This document shows positions 1 to 9,984 of a stretch of DNA of 64,000 nucleotides, one piece after another. The notes under the pieces are model-generated. The model ran no database searches. It was not told where the DNA came from and saw only the letters and a list, made by a program, of their open reading frames with translations. This stretch comes from Methylotenera versatilis 79 (GTDB lineage: Bacteria > Pseudomonadota > Gammaproteobacteria > Burkholderiales > Methylophilaceae), in assembly GCF_000384375.1 (NCBI RefSeq), contig NZ_ARVX01000001.1, positions 434,001-498,000 of the forward strand, given 5' to 3'. Each line of letters opens with the position of its first letter. Position 1 is the stretch's first letter. The position numbers and the translations under genes are program-made.

Positions 1-1
1 G

Positions 2-766
2 CTCGGCAGTAAACTTCCTCCCGCTGCAACTATCGCCCACCCAGAAGCTGCTGGCCGCGCATGGGAAGCCATGGGCGTTTCACTGGTATTGCATCCACGC
101 AACCCTTATGTGCCTACGGTACATATGAATATTCGTTTTTTTGTAGCTAGAGCACAAGGAAACTCATCTAATCAAGCAGATGCAGACGAAGTCAACGCAG
201 TTACAGCTACAAAGGAATCCGAAGATATTTGGTGGTTCGGCGGCGGCATGGATCTAACGCCCTACTACGCGTTTGAAGAGGACTGCGTGCACTTTCATCG
301 CACCAACAAATCTGCATTAGACGCATTCGATTTAACCTACTATCCGCAATTCAAAAAACACTGCGATGAGTATTTTTACATTAAACATCGCAAAGAACCA
401 CGTGGCATAGGTGGCATTTTCTTTGATGACTTTAACGCGCTAGGTTTTGAACAAAGTTTCGCGCTACAACGTGCAGTGGGCGATAGTTTTGTACAAGCGT
501 ATTTACCTATTTTGCAACGCCGTAAAGATATTGCCTACACTGAAAAAGAGCGAGATTTTCAAGCTTACCGTCGTGGCCGTTATGTAGAGTTTAATTTGGT
601 ACATGATCGCGGTACGTTATTTGGATTGCAATCGAATGGCCGTACTGAATCGATACTAATGTCAATGCCGCCAATCGTGAAGTGGCGTTACGATTGGAAG
701 CCAGAAAATGGCAGCGCCGAATCTAAGTTATATACCGATTTTTTGATTGATAGAGATTGGTTATAA
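2..766 (+). CDS. hemF: Oxygen-dependent coproporphyrinogen III oxidase HemF (5' end missing)
   Basis: The frame is open from the left edge and ends in TAA at 764-766, giving 254 visible residues of a family usually near 300, so about 45-50 N-terminal residues lie outside the window. HemF oxidatively decarboxylates coproporphyrinogen III to protoporphyrinogen IX with O2 in the cytoplasm, late in haem synthesis. Family motifs seen in order are [25 protein letters not shown] with its conserved His and Asn, [13 protein letters not shown], and the C-terminal [17 protein letters not shown]. An internal ATG at 71 is not the real start because the homology continues upstream of it. A 59-bp gap separates it from the permease. 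Confidence 0.95.
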   Translation, partial: LGSKLPPAATIAHPEAAGRAWEAMGVSLVLHPRNPYVPTVHMNIRFFVARAQGNSSNQADADEVNAVTATKESEDIWWFGGGMDLTPYYAFEEDCVHFHRTNKSALDAFDLTYYPQFKKHCDEYFYIKHRKEPRGIGGIFFDDFNALGFEQSFALQRAVGDSFVQAYLPILQRRKDIAYTEKERDFQAYRRGRYVEFNLVHDRGTLFGLQSNGRTESILMSMPPIVKWRYDWKPENGSAESKLYTDFLIDRDWL

Positions 767-825
767 ACGCTTAGAATTGTTGTACACTGTGCTTAAGACA
801 CTGTAGTCATGAGGAATCAAAGCAT

Positions 826-2226
826 ATGCTAAAACGATTATTGCGCACAAAACCTGTCGAAAATCATGCCAATAGTGGCCTTAAAAAGTGTTTAAGTGCC
901 TTTGATTTAGCCTTATTAGGTATCGGTTGCGCCATCGGCACCGGTATTTTTGTCTTAACAGGCCTTGCCGCCGCTACTCAATCTGGTCCCGCTGTCGTTT
1001 TATCCTTTGTATTTGCAGGCATTGCCAGCGCTTTTGCAGCGCTGGCTTATGCAGAATTAGCTGCTTCAGTCGGCGGCTCTGGCAGTGCTTATGGTTATAG
1101 CTACGTTGCCTTTGGCGAATTAATCGCTTGGGTAATAGGTTGGATTCTATTGCTTGAATACGGTGTGGGTGCCGCTGCGGTCGCAAATGGTTGGTCTGGT
1201 TATTTTATTAATACACTCGCCAATTTTAACCTGCATTTGCCTGAGTCTTTAACTAAAGCGCCAATGCTAGGTGGCATTATCAATCTGCCTGCTTTTGCCA
1301 TCATTTGGCTATTGATTATATTATTGATTATCGGCGTAAAAGAAAGTGCACGTTTTAACAATATTATTGTTGTCATCAAGTTAAGTACGATTGGCATTTT
1401 TATAGCACTAGCAAGCGCGCACATTAACACAGATAACTGGCATCCTTTTACTCCATTTGGCTGGTTCAGCACTTTAGAAAATGGCAAAAACATCGGTGTA
1501 TTCGCAGGCGCATCTTTAGTATTTTTTGCTTATTTTGGATTTGATGCAGTATCAACAGCGGCAGAAGAAGCTAAAAATCCACAGCGCGACTTACCCATTG
1601 GCTTACTGGCATCATTAACATTTTGCACCACCATCTATATCATCGTTTCCGCAGTTCTCACTGGCGTTGTGCCATATACAGAACTCAATACATCTTCACC
1701 TGTTGCGTATGCATTATTTAAACTTGGCTACACTTGGTCGTCCACCTTGGTTGCCACTGGCGTTTTAGCTGGATTAATTACCGTGTTATTAGTTTTACTG
1801 TATGGTCTTACGCGGATTTTATTCGCCATGAGCCGCGATGGATTAATATCGCCCATCTTCTCAAAAGTGAATCCAGACAGACAAACCCCCACGCGCATCA
1901 TATTAATGTGCGGCGTGGTGGTGTCTTTAGTCGCGGGGTTCTTCCCTTTGGGTGAGTTGGCAGAGACAGTGAATATCGGCACCTTAGCCGCATTTGTCAT
2001 GGTCTGCGTTGGGGTAATTGTGTTGCGTATACGCCAACCTGATTTACCGCGACCATTTAAAAACCCATGGAATCCTGTGATTCCCGTATTAGGCATATTA
2101 TCTTGCGGCGCATTAATGTATTTTTTGCCAACATCCACCTGGATACGCTTTGGCTGGTGGATTTTAATTGGTGTTATATTCTATTTCGCCTATTCAATTA
2201 GGCACAGCAAACTTAACAACATTTAA
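826..2226 (+). CDS. APC-superfamily amino acid permease
   Basis: This is a 466-residue inner-membrane protein with about 12 hydrophobic segments. The N-terminal signature IGCAIGTGIFVLTG (about residues 33-46) is the unwound TM1 substrate-binding segment of APC transporters. A stretch with AYFGFDAVSTAAEEAKNPQ (about 236-254) matches TM6 and the loop after it in the cationic-amino-acid-transporter (YfnA-like) subgroup. It probably imports amino acids by proton coupling; the substrate cannot be read from sequence. ATG 826 is supported by a GAGGA Shine-Dalgarno at about 811-815. The gene runs into the hairpin at 2232-2260. Confidence 0.85.
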   Translation: MLKRLLRTKPVENHANSGLKKCLSAFDLALLGIGCAIGTGIFVLTGLAAATQSGPAVVLSFVFAGIASAFAALAYAELAASVGGSGSAYGYSYVAFGELIAWVIGWILLLEYGVGAAAVANGWSGYFINTLANFNLHLPESLTKAPMLGGIINLPAFAIIWLLIILLIIGVKESARFNNIIVVIKLSTIGIFIALASAHINTDNWHPFTPFGWFSTLENGKNIGVFAGASLVFFAYFGFDAVSTAAEEAKNPQRDLPIGLLASLTFCTTIYIIVSAVLTGVVPYTELNTSSPVAYALFKLGYTWSSTLVATGVLAGLITVLLVLLYGLTRILFAMSRDGLISPIFSKVNPDRQTPTRIILMCGVVVSLVAGFFPLGELAETVNIGTLAAFVMVCVGVIVLRIRQPDLPRPFKNPWNPVIPVLGILSCGALMYFLPTSTWIRFGWWILIGVIFYFAYSIRHSKLNNI

Positions 2227-2231
2227 GCAAT

Positions 2232-2260
2232 AAAAAAGCCAGCGGTTAGCTGGCTTTTTT
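2232..2260. terminator. Bidirectional intrinsic terminator between the permease and cytochrome c genes
   Basis: A perfect 12-bp stem AAAAAAGCCAGC / GCTGGCTTTTTT has a 5-nt loop. The T-tract on one strand and A-tract on the other let it stop transcription from both convergent genes. Confidence 0.85.
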
Positions 2261-2285
2261 AATAATGAAATATAGTTAACCGAAG

Positions 2286-2609
2286 TTAAAGTGTCAAAAT
2301 CCACTGTACGATTGTTTTGATATCTTCATCTTTTACTTGTGGGCTATTAGCTGGCATTGGCATAGGGCCCCAAACACCACTACCACCTGCTTTAACTTTT
2401 GCCACCAATTTTGCTTCGGCTGTTTTGTCACCTTTGTATTTGGCTGCAACATCTTTGTAAGATGGGCCTAATACTTTTTTATCGATACTGTGACAGGCTA
2501 AACAGCCACTTTTTTGTGCTAACGCTTTTGCCGCGTCAGCGCTCGCTGCATTGGCTTGACCCGCTAATAACATGGTGGCTACCGCAACTGTTGATAATAA
2601 AACTTTCAT
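2286..2609 (-). CDS. Small periplasmic class I cytochrome c (c551/c552-like)
   Basis: The product has 107 residues, with a signal peptide of about 21 residues ending QANA, so the mature protein is periplasmic. The haem-binding motif CLACH is at residues 36-40. The distal Met ligand lies in GPMPMPAN, most likely Met85 by analogy with Pseudomonas c551, which shares the GVWGP.PMP segment. It is a soluble one-electron carrier; the partner oxidase or dehydrogenase cannot be assigned. The start has a strong AAGGAG ribosome-binding site. It is monocistronic, facing the permease across a shared terminator. Confidence 0.9.
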   Translation of the reverse strand: MKVLLSTVAVATMLLAGQANAASADAAKALAQKSGCLACHSIDKKVLGPSYKDVAAKYKGDKTAEAKLVAKVKAGGSGVWGPMPMPANSPQVKDEDIKTIVQWILTL

Positions 2610-2636
2610 GCTATCTCCTTGAATTACGTGATAATT

Positions 2637-2664
2637 TTTATATTAATGCTGCAATTTTATGCAA
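2637..2664 (-). promoter_or_regulatory. Possible sigma70 promoter of the cytochrome c gene
   Basis: On the minus strand TTGCAT (2659-2664) and TATAAA (2637-2642) are 16 bp apart, about 30 bp before the start codon. It was read by eye in AT-rich DNA, so it is a weak call. Confidence 0.35.
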
Positions 2665-2856
2665 ATTGAATAATACCTATAATTTAAAAATCCACAATAG
2701 CTCTTATAGGATTTAAGACAATTTGGACTACAAATTCCAATACATTTGTAAGTCATTCATGCTTAAAGAGAAACAACGCCTTAAATGGCGTTGCGTTGAC
2801 GCCAATCAGTTATTGATGCAAATTATGTGTTAATCACAACATGTTAATAGCCTAGG

Positions 2857-3816
2857 CTATAAAGTTTCTATTACATATTCTGCGCTGATTACATGGGTAC
2901 GTCCTGGGTTGATGACCACCATATTATCCAGCGCATTGGTTGTTTCTACGCAAACCATTTTCCGCCACTCATCTGCTACGCCCATATCAGCCATTGCGTT
3001 CGCTTTTTCTGCTCCAGGACTCCAAACGACGGTCGTGTCACTGCCTGATTTAGAGACATGTATTAAACGATTGTAGCCTGTGTCATGCACAGTACAATCT
3101 GAACTATGGTTAACATATACACGGTCAAACTCGCCATCAAATTTCAGTGCATTATGTTCAACCTCACGTTGATATTTAAGCATTTTGTCTGCATAAACAT
3201 AGTCTTGCATACCGGTAATTTTAACATTTGCAATATCGCTGATATTTAAATAGGTATGAAATGCTTCACCAATCACAAATGGGTGATCTGCTTTATTAGT
3301 GGTAGACATATCCACTCTCAAACGTCGACCAACTGTAATGGTAATGGTGAGTGCATACGGATATGAAAGCTGGCGCTTAGCCTCTTCTGTTTCTAACATT
3401 TCCAGCATGATGCGTGTTGCGCCGGTTGGCGTGGCATCTATATCAATGATGCGCCAAGGAATAACGCGTGCAAAACCGTGTGGACAATAACTACTATCAG
3501 TTGGATGTGCACCAAACCAAGGCCAGCAAATTGGTACTCCACCACGAATTGAACGGCCTTTCATATAGCGCGCATTGCTAGATAGCCACAAAACCGGATC
3601 TTTTAAAAACTTAGGTTGCCAGTGCATAACATGCGCACCTTGCAGCGCGATTTTTGCTGTACAAAGCGGATTGTCCACCTCTAAGTATTGCATGCCATTT
3701 TCATCTTTTGTTTGCAACACATGCGCGTGCAATCTTAAAAGTTTTTCAGTTTTCAAACCGCTGGCTTCTGTCGCACTTGTTTGTGTCACACTGGTTTCTG
3801 ACATTTCTGTATCCAT
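2857..3816 (-). CDS. D-hexose-6-phosphate mutarotase (YeaD-like aldose epimerase family)
   Basis: The 319-residue protein belongs to the galactose-mutarotase-like fold, hexose-6-phosphate subgroup. Recognisable segments are SIRGGVPICWPWFG, the catalytic-histidine region YCPHGFARVIPWRI, VIGEAFHTYLNISDI with the second histidine, and KMVCVETTNA with the catalytic Glu. It would interconvert alpha and beta anomers of sugar phosphates in the cytoplasm. Residues 1-25 are polar, Ser/Thr-rich and atypical, so a later start is possible, although no other ATG precedes the conserved core. It lies 52 bp downstream of ilvD on the same strand and could be co-transcribed with it. Confidence 0.85.
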   Translation of the reverse strand: MDTEMSETSVTQTSATEASGLKTEKLLRLHAHVLQTKDENGMQYLEVDNPLCTAKIALQGAHVMHWQPKFLKDPVLWLSSNARYMKGRSIRGGVPICWPWFGAHPTDSSYCPHGFARVIPWRIIDIDATPTGATRIMLEMLETEEAKRQLSYPYALTITITVGRRLRVDMSTTNKADHPFVIGEAFHTYLNISDIANVKITGMQDYVYADKMLKYQREVEHNALKFDGEFDRVYVNHSSDCTVHDTGYNRLIHVSKSGSDTTVVWSPGAEKANAMADMGVADEWRKMVCVETTNALDNMVVINPGRTHVISAEYVIETL

Positions 3817-3868
3817 AATATTGATTTACTTTATTAACTAGGAATTAATTGAGTATTTAAGCTTAAGA

Positions 3869-5719
3869 TTACTTCTCGATTTGCGTTACATCACGCACTG
3901 CGCCGCGGGCCGCGCTAGTTGTCATCGCTGCGTAGGCGCGTAATGCCAAGGACACTTCACGCGTACGATTAACCGGTTTCCACGCGTCCTTACCTTTGGC
4001 TTCCATGTGCGCACGACGGTGTGCCATTTCTTCATCGGTAATGGCTAAATGAATAGTGCGATTTGGAATATCGATTTCAATAGTATCGCCCTCTTCAACC
4101 AAACCAATCGCGCCGCCTTCGGCTGCTTCTGGTGAAGCATGGCCAATACTTAAGCCTGATGTACCACCTGAAAAGCGACCATCTGTTAGTAATGCACAAA
4201 CCTTGCCTAAATCTTTCGATTTCAAATAAGACGTCGGATAGAGCATTTCTTGCATGCCAGGTCCGCCGCGCGGCCCTTCATAACGAATCACCACTACATC
4301 TCCCGCTACAATCTGATCTGCCAAAATCGCTTCTACCGTTGCGTCTTGGGATTCAAAAATGCGTGCGCGGCCAGTGAATTTCAGAATACTGTCATCAACA
4401 CCAGCTGTTTTAACAATACAGCCATCTAAAGCAATATTGCCGTACAACACTGCTAAACCACCATCTAGCGAATAAGCATGCGCTTTATCACGAATACAAC
4501 CTTCAGCACGGTCATCATCTAGCGTTGGATACAACATGCTTTGACTGAAAGCAATCGTCGTAGAAATGCCGCCTGGTGCCGCGCGGAAGAATTTTTTAAC
4601 TTCTTCATCCTGCGTCACTTTGATATCCCACTTATCCAAAGCATCGCCCATTGTTTTGCTATGAACGGTTGGCGTATCACGATGGATGACACCAGCGCGA
4701 TCTAATTCACCCAAAATACCCATTACGCCACCAGCGCGGTGCACGTCTTCCATATGGTACTTGGCAGTCGCAGGGGCAACTTTGCTTAAACATGGTACTT
4801 TGCGAGAGATACGGTCAATGTCACTCATCGTGAAATCAAGCTCGGCTTCATGTGCAGCCGCCAGCAAATGCAATACAGTGTTGGTCGAACCGCCCATTGA
4901 AACATCTAACGCCATGGCATTTTCAAAGGCGTTCATATTGGCGATGCTACGTGGCAATACGCTGTAATCATCTTGCTCATAATGGCGTTTTGCTAGCTCA
5001 ACAATCAAACGACCCGCTTTTAAGAACAATTCTTTACGTGCGCCATGTGTGGCTAAAGTTGAGCCATTACCAGGCAAGCTAAGACCAAGCGCTTCGGTTA
5101 AACAGTTCATAGAGTTAGCAGTAAACATACCAGAACATGAACCGCAAGTTGGACAGGCTGAGCGCTCAATCGCATCCGATTCCGCATCTGAAACTTTGCT
5201 ATCGGCCGCAGCGACCATCGCATCCACTAAATCCAGCTTGTGCGTATTGCCATTCCAATTCACTTTACCCGCTTCCATTGGGCCGCCAGATACAAACACC
5301 ACGGGAATATTCAAGCGCAATGCCGCCATTAACATACCAGGAGTAATTTTGTCGCAATTCGAAATACACACTAGCGCATCAGCACAATGCGCATTCACCA
5401 TATATTCAACGCTGTCAGCGATCAGGTCGCGTGAAGGTAGGCTGTAAAGCATGCCGCCATGTCCCATAGCGATACCATCGTCCACTGCAATCGTGTTGAA
5501 CTCTTTCGCCACACCGCCCGCTCGCTCAATTTCGCGCGCAACTAATTGGCCTAGATCTTTTAAATGCACATGACCTGGTACAAATTGCGTAAATGAATTG
5601 GAAATAGCGATGATTGGTTTATCAAAATCGCCATCCTTCATGCCCGTAGCACGCCATAAGGCGCGTGCTCCAGCCATGTTACGGCCGTGTGTTGTGGTAC
5701 GAGAACGATAAACTGGCAT
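3869..5719 (-). CDS. ilvD: Dihydroxy-acid dehydratase
   Basis: IlvD (616 residues, full length) dehydrates 2,3-dihydroxy-isovalerate and -methylvalerate to the 2-keto acids in valine and isoleucine synthesis. Fe-S and Mg-binding motifs are present: [12 protein letters not shown] (about 119-130) and [20 protein letters not shown] (about 188-207), plus the C-terminal [20 protein letters not shown] active-site segment. The length and motifs fit the long E. coli-type enzyme. No other ilv gene is nearby. The YeaD-like mutarotase follows it. Confidence 0.97.
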   Translation of the reverse strand: MPVYRSRTTTHGRNMAGARALWRATGMKDGDFDKPIIAISNSFTQFVPGHVHLKDLGQLVAREIERAGGVAKEFNTIAVDDGIAMGHGGMLYSLPSRDLIADSVEYMVNAHCADALVCISNCDKITPGMLMAALRLNIPVVFVSGGPMEAGKVNWNGNTHKLDLVDAMVAAADSKVSDAESDAIERSACPTCGSCSGMFTANSMNCLTEALGLSLPGNGSTLATHGARKELFLKAGRLIVELAKRHYEQDDYSVLPRSIANMNAFENAMALDVSMGGSTNTVLHLLAAAHEAELDFTMSDIDRISRKVPCLSKVAPATAKYHMEDVHRAGGVMGILGELDRAGVIHRDTPTVHSKTMGDALDKWDIKVTQDEEVKKFFRAAPGGISTTIAFSQSMLYPTLDDDRAEGCIRDKAHAYSLDGGLAVLYGNIALDGCIVKTAGVDDSILKFTGRARIFESQDATVEAILADQIVAGDVVVIRYEGPRGGPGMQEMLYPTSYLKSKDLGKVCALLTDGRFSGGTSGLSIGHASPEAAEGGAIGLVEEGDTIEIDIPNRTIHLAITDEEMAHRRAHMEAKGKDAWKPVNRTREVSLALRAYAAMTTSAARGAVRDVTQIEK

Positions 5720-5822
5720 GATTGCAAATCCTAAAATAATACTTAATACGCTATTTTAGCTGATGCAGTGCCTAGAGTAAGCAGGTTTTTACATGTAATG
5801 CTTAAATTATGTGTAATTAAGC

Positions 5823-8321
5823 TTATTTGCTTAATCGTAGCAAAAGCTGCTCAAAACCAAGCGGCTTGCTAAATAAGTAGCCCTGGCCAATATGACAGCC
5901 CCAACTTTTCAGCAAATCTGCCTGCTTTTGGGTTTCCACACCTTCTGCAACCAACTCTTTACCCAAACTGATTGCCATATCAATGACGGCTTTGACCAAT
6001 TTGGCATGATCTTCATGCGTCGTAATATCGTTAACAAAGCTACGGTCTATTTTCACTTCGCTAATAGGAAATTTATTCAGATAAGAAAGTGAAGAATAGC
6101 CCGTACCAAAATCATCAATGGCAATTTTCACGCCCAAATCCACTAGTTTATGCAATATATTGAGCACAGAGGCAGAATCATTTAACAACAAGCTTTCAGT
6201 GATTTCCAGCGTCACCCACTCAGGCTTACATCCTGTGACACTGATACAATATTCAATCGCGCCAAAAATGTTATAACGCAAAAACTGCCGTGCAGATAAG
6301 TTAACTGCAAATATGAGCGGATTTTTGCGTGTCGCATTCACTTCTGCCGCATCTTTGAATGCTTGCATCATGACCCAACGACCAATTTCAGTAATGACAC
6401 CCAATTCTTCAGCCAACGGAATAAATTCAACTGGGCTTAACTCACCCAGCACACCATTTTTCCAGCGCAATAACGCTTCTACACCGACAATTTCGCCTGT
6501 ACCTAACTGCACTAATGGCTGATAATTTAAGTAAAACTCATTTTTTTCGATGGCATGCATGAGTTCCGTCTGCATTTGCAAACGCTGCGACATGCGCTGA
6601 TTGAGTTCTTTTACAAAAAATTGATAATTATTGCGACCTAGTTTTTTTGCGGCATACATCGCCATATCGGCATATTTAAGTAAATCATCCACATGTTCGG
6701 TATCTTGCGGGTAAACCGCGATACCAATACTCGCGGTCACATACAACTCTTGTTCTGACACATAAAACGGCAATACCAACATTTGTAGAATCTTGCTAGC
6801 CAATACAGCCAAGTCTTCTGCCTTGTTCACATCTTGAATCAAGATAGCAAATTCATCGCCACCCAAACGCGCAACTGAATCACCTCCGCGCAAAGTACTC
6901 AAAATCCGCGCCGCCACATCAACCAATAGCGCATCGCCAATCACATGACCTAAAGTATCGTTAATCGATTTAAAATGATCCAAATCGATCATTAAGATAC
7001 CTAACAACTGTTGCTGGCGTTTGGCGATACTGATGGCAGAAACAATGCGCTTATTAAACAGGGCGCGGTTAGGTAAACTGGTTAACGTATCGTGATACGC
7101 CATATATTCAAGTTGCTCACGATATTCGCTCACCTCAGAAATATCATTACCCAACATCATCACGCCGATGACTTTTTTTTCCGCATCGAATTCAGGTATC
7201 AGTTGAACCAAAAACGCAAAAGTTTTGTTTTCGGCATGATTGTATAATTCGAAAACACAAGGCTCGGCGGTCTCTATCACTTGCGCCATCTTGGTTTCGG
7301 TCTCTTCTGCTGCCACACTTAACTGGTGTAAATGCCAAAATTCTGATGGCGTTTTTCCCAACATAGATTCCATTGACACACCTGAGATACGCTCAGAATA
7401 GGAATTCATAAAAATACATTTATGATTCAAATCGTAGCGTGAGATCGTCAGCGGCAAGCTTTCGACCAGCGTCATATAATCTAACTTGGTTTTTGAAATG
7501 TCCGCCTGTAACTTTTTAAATTCAGACAAGTCGCGCGCAAAACCTACCGTTCCAATGACGATATCATCAATTAATACAGGAGATTTGTAGACCTCAGCCC
7601 AGTGCGCCTCACCCGAATCACTGTGAATGGACTCAACCATAATTTTAGATTCACCTGACAACAACACTTCGCGATCAAACGCCACATAACCATCGGCGAT
7701 TTCTTTCGGAAAATAGTCATAGTCACTTTTGCCGATCGCCTCTTCAGGATAAGTCACGCCAATTAATTGTGCGAAGGTGTTATTGATGGCCAAAAAGCGA
7801 TTATCAATATCTTTTAGCCACACCATAAACGGGAAATTATCAATCAATGCGCGTTGATAACGCTCTTTTTGCGCTAATATTTGGTGTTGTGTTTGGCGAT
7901 AATCATCTAAATTTCGCCCAATTGAAATAACACCTAAAATGGATTGGTTTTGACTCTTAATGGCGGTCATAGAAATCATATCGTGTATATGACGACGCAT
8001 CGTTGAAGGCTGGCAATCCAATAAAAATGTAGTGGCTTCGCCAGTGCTTAATACATTATTTAATGCATCACGATAAGGCTTCAAACTTTCGGGCACCTGA
8101 TCTTGAAGCGATTGTGCATAATGCAAAGGGTAGCCCCAAGTGTTCTCAAGACTTGTATTTGCATAAACGATACTTGCGTCATCGGCATAGATGGCAACAC
8201 AATCCGGCGAATCTTGAAAAATTGCCGTCAGTAATGGAATAAAATCCGCTAGAAGTCCAGCACTTAAGGTTAAACTATTTGCCTCAGTTGATAGTTGCGG
8301 TTTTTTTGAACCATGCGCCAT
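5823..8321 (-). CDS. PAS-PAS-PAS-GGDEF-EAL cyclic-di-GMP signalling protein
   Basis: The 832-residue protein has no clear membrane segment and is likely cytoplasmic. Three PAS-type segments lie at roughly 25-150, 150-275 and 280-395. They are followed by a GGDEF domain (about 410-570, with intact RLGGDEFAIL) and an EAL domain (about 575-830, with GVEALLRW and DDFGTGYSSL). Both catalytic motifs are canonical, so it could make and hydrolyse c-di-GMP; which activity dominates is not predictable. The second PAS contains FPFMVWLKDIDNRF, typical of PAS_4 or PAS_9. It is transcribed divergently from lgt across a 109-bp gap. Confidence 0.92.
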   Translation of the reverse strand: MAHGSKKPQLSTEANSLTLSAGLLADFIPLLTAIFQDSPDCVAIYADDASIVYANTSLENTWGYPLHYAQSLQDQVPESLKPYRDALNNVLSTGEATTFLLDCQPSTMRRHIHDMISMTAIKSQNQSILGVISIGRNLDDYRQTQHQILAQKERYQRALIDNFPFMVWLKDIDNRFLAINNTFAQLIGVTYPEEAIGKSDYDYFPKEIADGYVAFDREVLLSGESKIMVESIHSDSGEAHWAEVYKSPVLIDDIVIGTVGFARDLSEFKKLQADISKTKLDYMTLVESLPLTISRYDLNHKCIFMNSYSERISGVSMESMLGKTPSEFWHLHQLSVAAEETETKMAQVIETAEPCVFELYNHAENKTFAFLVQLIPEFDAEKKVIGVMMLGNDISEVSEYREQLEYMAYHDTLTSLPNRALFNKRIVSAISIAKRQQQLLGILMIDLDHFKSINDTLGHVIGDALLVDVAARILSTLRGGDSVARLGGDEFAILIQDVNKAEDLAVLASKILQMLVLPFYVSEQELYVTASIGIAVYPQDTEHVDDLLKYADMAMYAAKKLGRNNYQFFVKELNQRMSQRLQMQTELMHAIEKNEFYLNYQPLVQLGTGEIVGVEALLRWKNGVLGELSPVEFIPLAEELGVITEIGRWVMMQAFKDAAEVNATRKNPLIFAVNLSARQFLRYNIFGAIEYCISVTGCKPEWVTLEITESLLLNDSASVLNILHKLVDLGVKIAIDDFGTGYSSLSYLNKFPISEVKIDRSFVNDITTHEDHAKLVKAVIDMAISLGKELVAEGVETQKQADLLKSWGCHIGQGYLFSKPLGFEQLLLRLSK

Positions 8322-8430
8322 GCACTTAAGCTTTCTTTACGGTTTTATTATTACAATCATGCTTAAACCATAGCATAAAATTTAAATTAACATAATCCCT
8401 CAAATTACTTACTTAACACCTTAAATTATC

Positions 8431-9231
8431 ATGATATTTACTCATCCAAAGTTCGACCCAGTTGCCATCCATTTCACCGATAGCTTCGGCATTCATTGGT
8501 ACGGATTAATGTACTTGATTGGTTTTTTGGCATTTTTAGGTTTAGGACGTTACCAGGTGAAACACAAACCTTGGTTTAATTGGTCGAATCAGATGATTGA
8601 TGATGCGTTATTTTATGGCGCATTAGGCGTGATATTAGGCGGCAGAATTGGTTATGTGCTGTTTTATCAGTTCTCTAGCTTTGTCGAGCATCCGTTGGAT
8701 ATTTTCAAAATATGGCAAGGCGGCATGAGTTTTCACGGCGGTTTTTTAGGCGTGCTGGTTGCCATGTTCTTTTTTACTAGAAAATATCCACAGCCTTGGT
8801 TAAAAATTATGGATTTTGTCGCGCCACTTGTGCCAATCGGTTTAGGCGCTGGGCGCATGGGCAATTTTATCAATGGCGAATTATGGGGCAGAACAACCAA
8901 TGCCAACTACGGCATGATTTTCCCACAAGCCGACATGCTTGCGCGCCACCCTTCTCAACTCTATGAGTTTGCGTTAGAAGGCATCGCCTTATTCTGCATT
9001 TTATGGTGGTTCTCACGCAAACAACGTCCGGTTGGCGCAATCTCAGCGCTATTTTTAATCGGCTATGGCAGCTTTAGATTCTTAGTCGAATTTACGCGTC
9101 AACCAGATGATTATTTAGGTCTGTTGCAGCTAGGTTTAAGCATGGGCCAATGGTTGAGTTTACCGATGATTTTAATCGGTATTTGGATGTGGCTTAAAAC
9201 GAAATCAGGTCGATTTAACGCAGCAACTTAA
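8431..9231 (+). CDS. lgt: Prolipoprotein diacylglyceryl transferase
   Basis: Lgt (266 residues) is a polytopic inner-membrane enzyme. It transfers diacylglyceryl from phosphatidylglycerol to the lipobox Cys of prolipoproteins, the first step of lipoprotein maturation. The Lgt signature [14 protein letters not shown] (about 147-160) and the essential His region HGGFLG (about 105-110) are present, and there are about seven hydrophobic segments. ATG 8431 has only a weak ribosome-binding site, but [15 protein letters not shown] is the usual Lgt N-terminus, so the start is good. Confidence 0.96.
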   Translation: MIFTHPKFDPVAIHFTDSFGIHWYGLMYLIGFLAFLGLGRYQVKHKPWFNWSNQMIDDALFYGALGVILGGRIGYVLFYQFSSFVEHPLDIFKIWQGGMSFHGGFLGVLVAMFFFTRKYPQPWLKIMDFVAPLVPIGLGAGRMGNFINGELWGRTTNANYGMIFPQADMLARHPSQLYEFALEGIALFCILWWFSRKQRPVGAISALFLIGYGSFRFLVEFTRQPDDYLGLLQLGLSMGQWLSLPMILIGIWMWLKTKSGRFNAAT

Positions 9232-9322
9232 CTCTGAAATATTGATGAAAATTAAACGTTAATCTTTAAATTACAACACAGCTTCAAAAATGACAATATT
9301 ACACAAATAATTTAATTAATAA

Positions 9323-9335
9323 AATCAATCAGTTA
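9323..9335 (+). promoter_or_regulatory. IHF-binding site candidate
   Basis: AATCAATCAGTTA matches the IHF consensus WATCARNNNNTTR at every fixed position. It lies about 52-64 bp before the predicted sigma54 start, a usual place for IHF bending between an enhancer and a sigma54 promoter. Confidence 0.5.
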
Positions 9336-9360
9336 AACAAGTCGTTTTGTTTAAAAAATT

Positions 9361-9376
9361 TGGCATGTTGATTGCA
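9361..9376 (+). promoter_or_regulatory. Sigma54 (-24/-12) promoter before a 59-residue ORF
   Basis: TGGCATGTTGATTGCA fits TGGCAYG-N4-TTGCA, with GG and GC exactly 12 bp apart. The predicted start is near 9387, leaving a 36-nt leader before ATG 9423. A small dyad AGTAC-TG-GTACT spans the start site. I found no NtrC-like palindrome upstream, so another enhancer-binding protein may be the activator. Confidence 0.65.
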
Positions 9377-9422
9377 GTACTGGTACTAGCAACAACTAAC
9401 CTAGAATTTTGGAACGAATGAT

Positions 9423-9602
9423 ATGATTAATTTACTTGCGCGTTTATTGAAAAAAGAACCAGCATACAATTACATCATTGCTGAATACCAGCCCATTAAA
9501 ATCGACAAAATGCGATTAGATGTAAGTGTAACTGAACATGAAACGGATCAGTCTGAAGAGCTGGATGAAATGCAAATTGATAATATTTATAAAGGCATGT
9601 AA
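9423..9602 (+). CDS. Small 59-residue protein of unknown function behind a sigma54 promoter
   Basis: I do not recognise this protein. The start is ATG 9423, with GGAAC at 9411-9415 as ribosome-binding site 7-8 nt upstream, and TAA at 9600-9602. The N-terminus MINLLARLLKKEPAYNY is short, amphipathic and basic, which could suit membrane or partner contact. The C-terminal half is strongly acidic (ETDQSEELDEMQID). There is no Cys, no signal peptide and no full-length transmembrane segment. Support for its being real is the sigma54 promoter, IHF site and ribosome-binding site in good register; the protein sequence alone would not prove it. It is flanked by lgt and the convergent YbdD-like gene. 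Confidence 0.55.
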   Translation: MINLLARLLKKEPAYNYIIAEYQPIKIDKMRLDVSVTEHETDQSEELDEMQIDNIYKGM

Positions 9603-9733
9603 GTTTGTTGCGGTTTAAATATTATTTTTGCTCGGTTTAATTAACTTAAAGCTTGTTTTAATTTATTTGATTTAAATCTAAATTCCGATTTAAGATTGAT
9701 TGTTTTTGTGTGTAAAGCGCCTATTTAAAAATC

Positions 9734-9925
9734 CTAGCAGCAGCGTTTCAATCCTTTCCATTTACTGTCTTGCCATAATTTGTAAAAATCCTTACGCGTT
9801 AACATTGGCGGCGCATCTACACTACAAGCATGAAAGTCCGCATGATGTTTCGCATATTGTTCATACGCATCATCACCCGATAACTGGCGGATTAAATGCC
9901 AAATGTGGCGCAATTTTTTAAGCAT
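9734..9925 (-). CDS. YbdD/YjiX family protein (CstA accessory)
   Basis: This 63-residue protein has the family pattern: YEQYAKHHADFH, then PPMLTRKDFYKLWQDSKWKG and a C-terminal CC (E. coli YbdD ends in a very similar way). YbdD-type proteins are encoded next to CstA/BtsT carriers and are needed for their transport activity. It lies 59 bp downstream of cstA on the same strand, so the two probably form one operon. There is no signal peptide or membrane segment, so it is expected at the cytoplasmic face. Confidence 0.85.
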   Translation of the reverse strand: MLKKLRHIWHLIRQLSGDDAYEQYAKHHADFHACSVDAPPMLTRKDFYKLWQDSKWKGLKRCC

Positions 9926-9984
9926 ACTGTTGCCTCAAATCAACAATTACTTCACTGAAAACTCTGTGTTTTAAATACTGCAAT

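Noticed and set aside
1728-2138. A 136-codon open frame on the minus strand within the permease gene
   Set aside because: It is an antisense shadow of a well-supported permease, with no ribosome-binding site and an unnatural composition.
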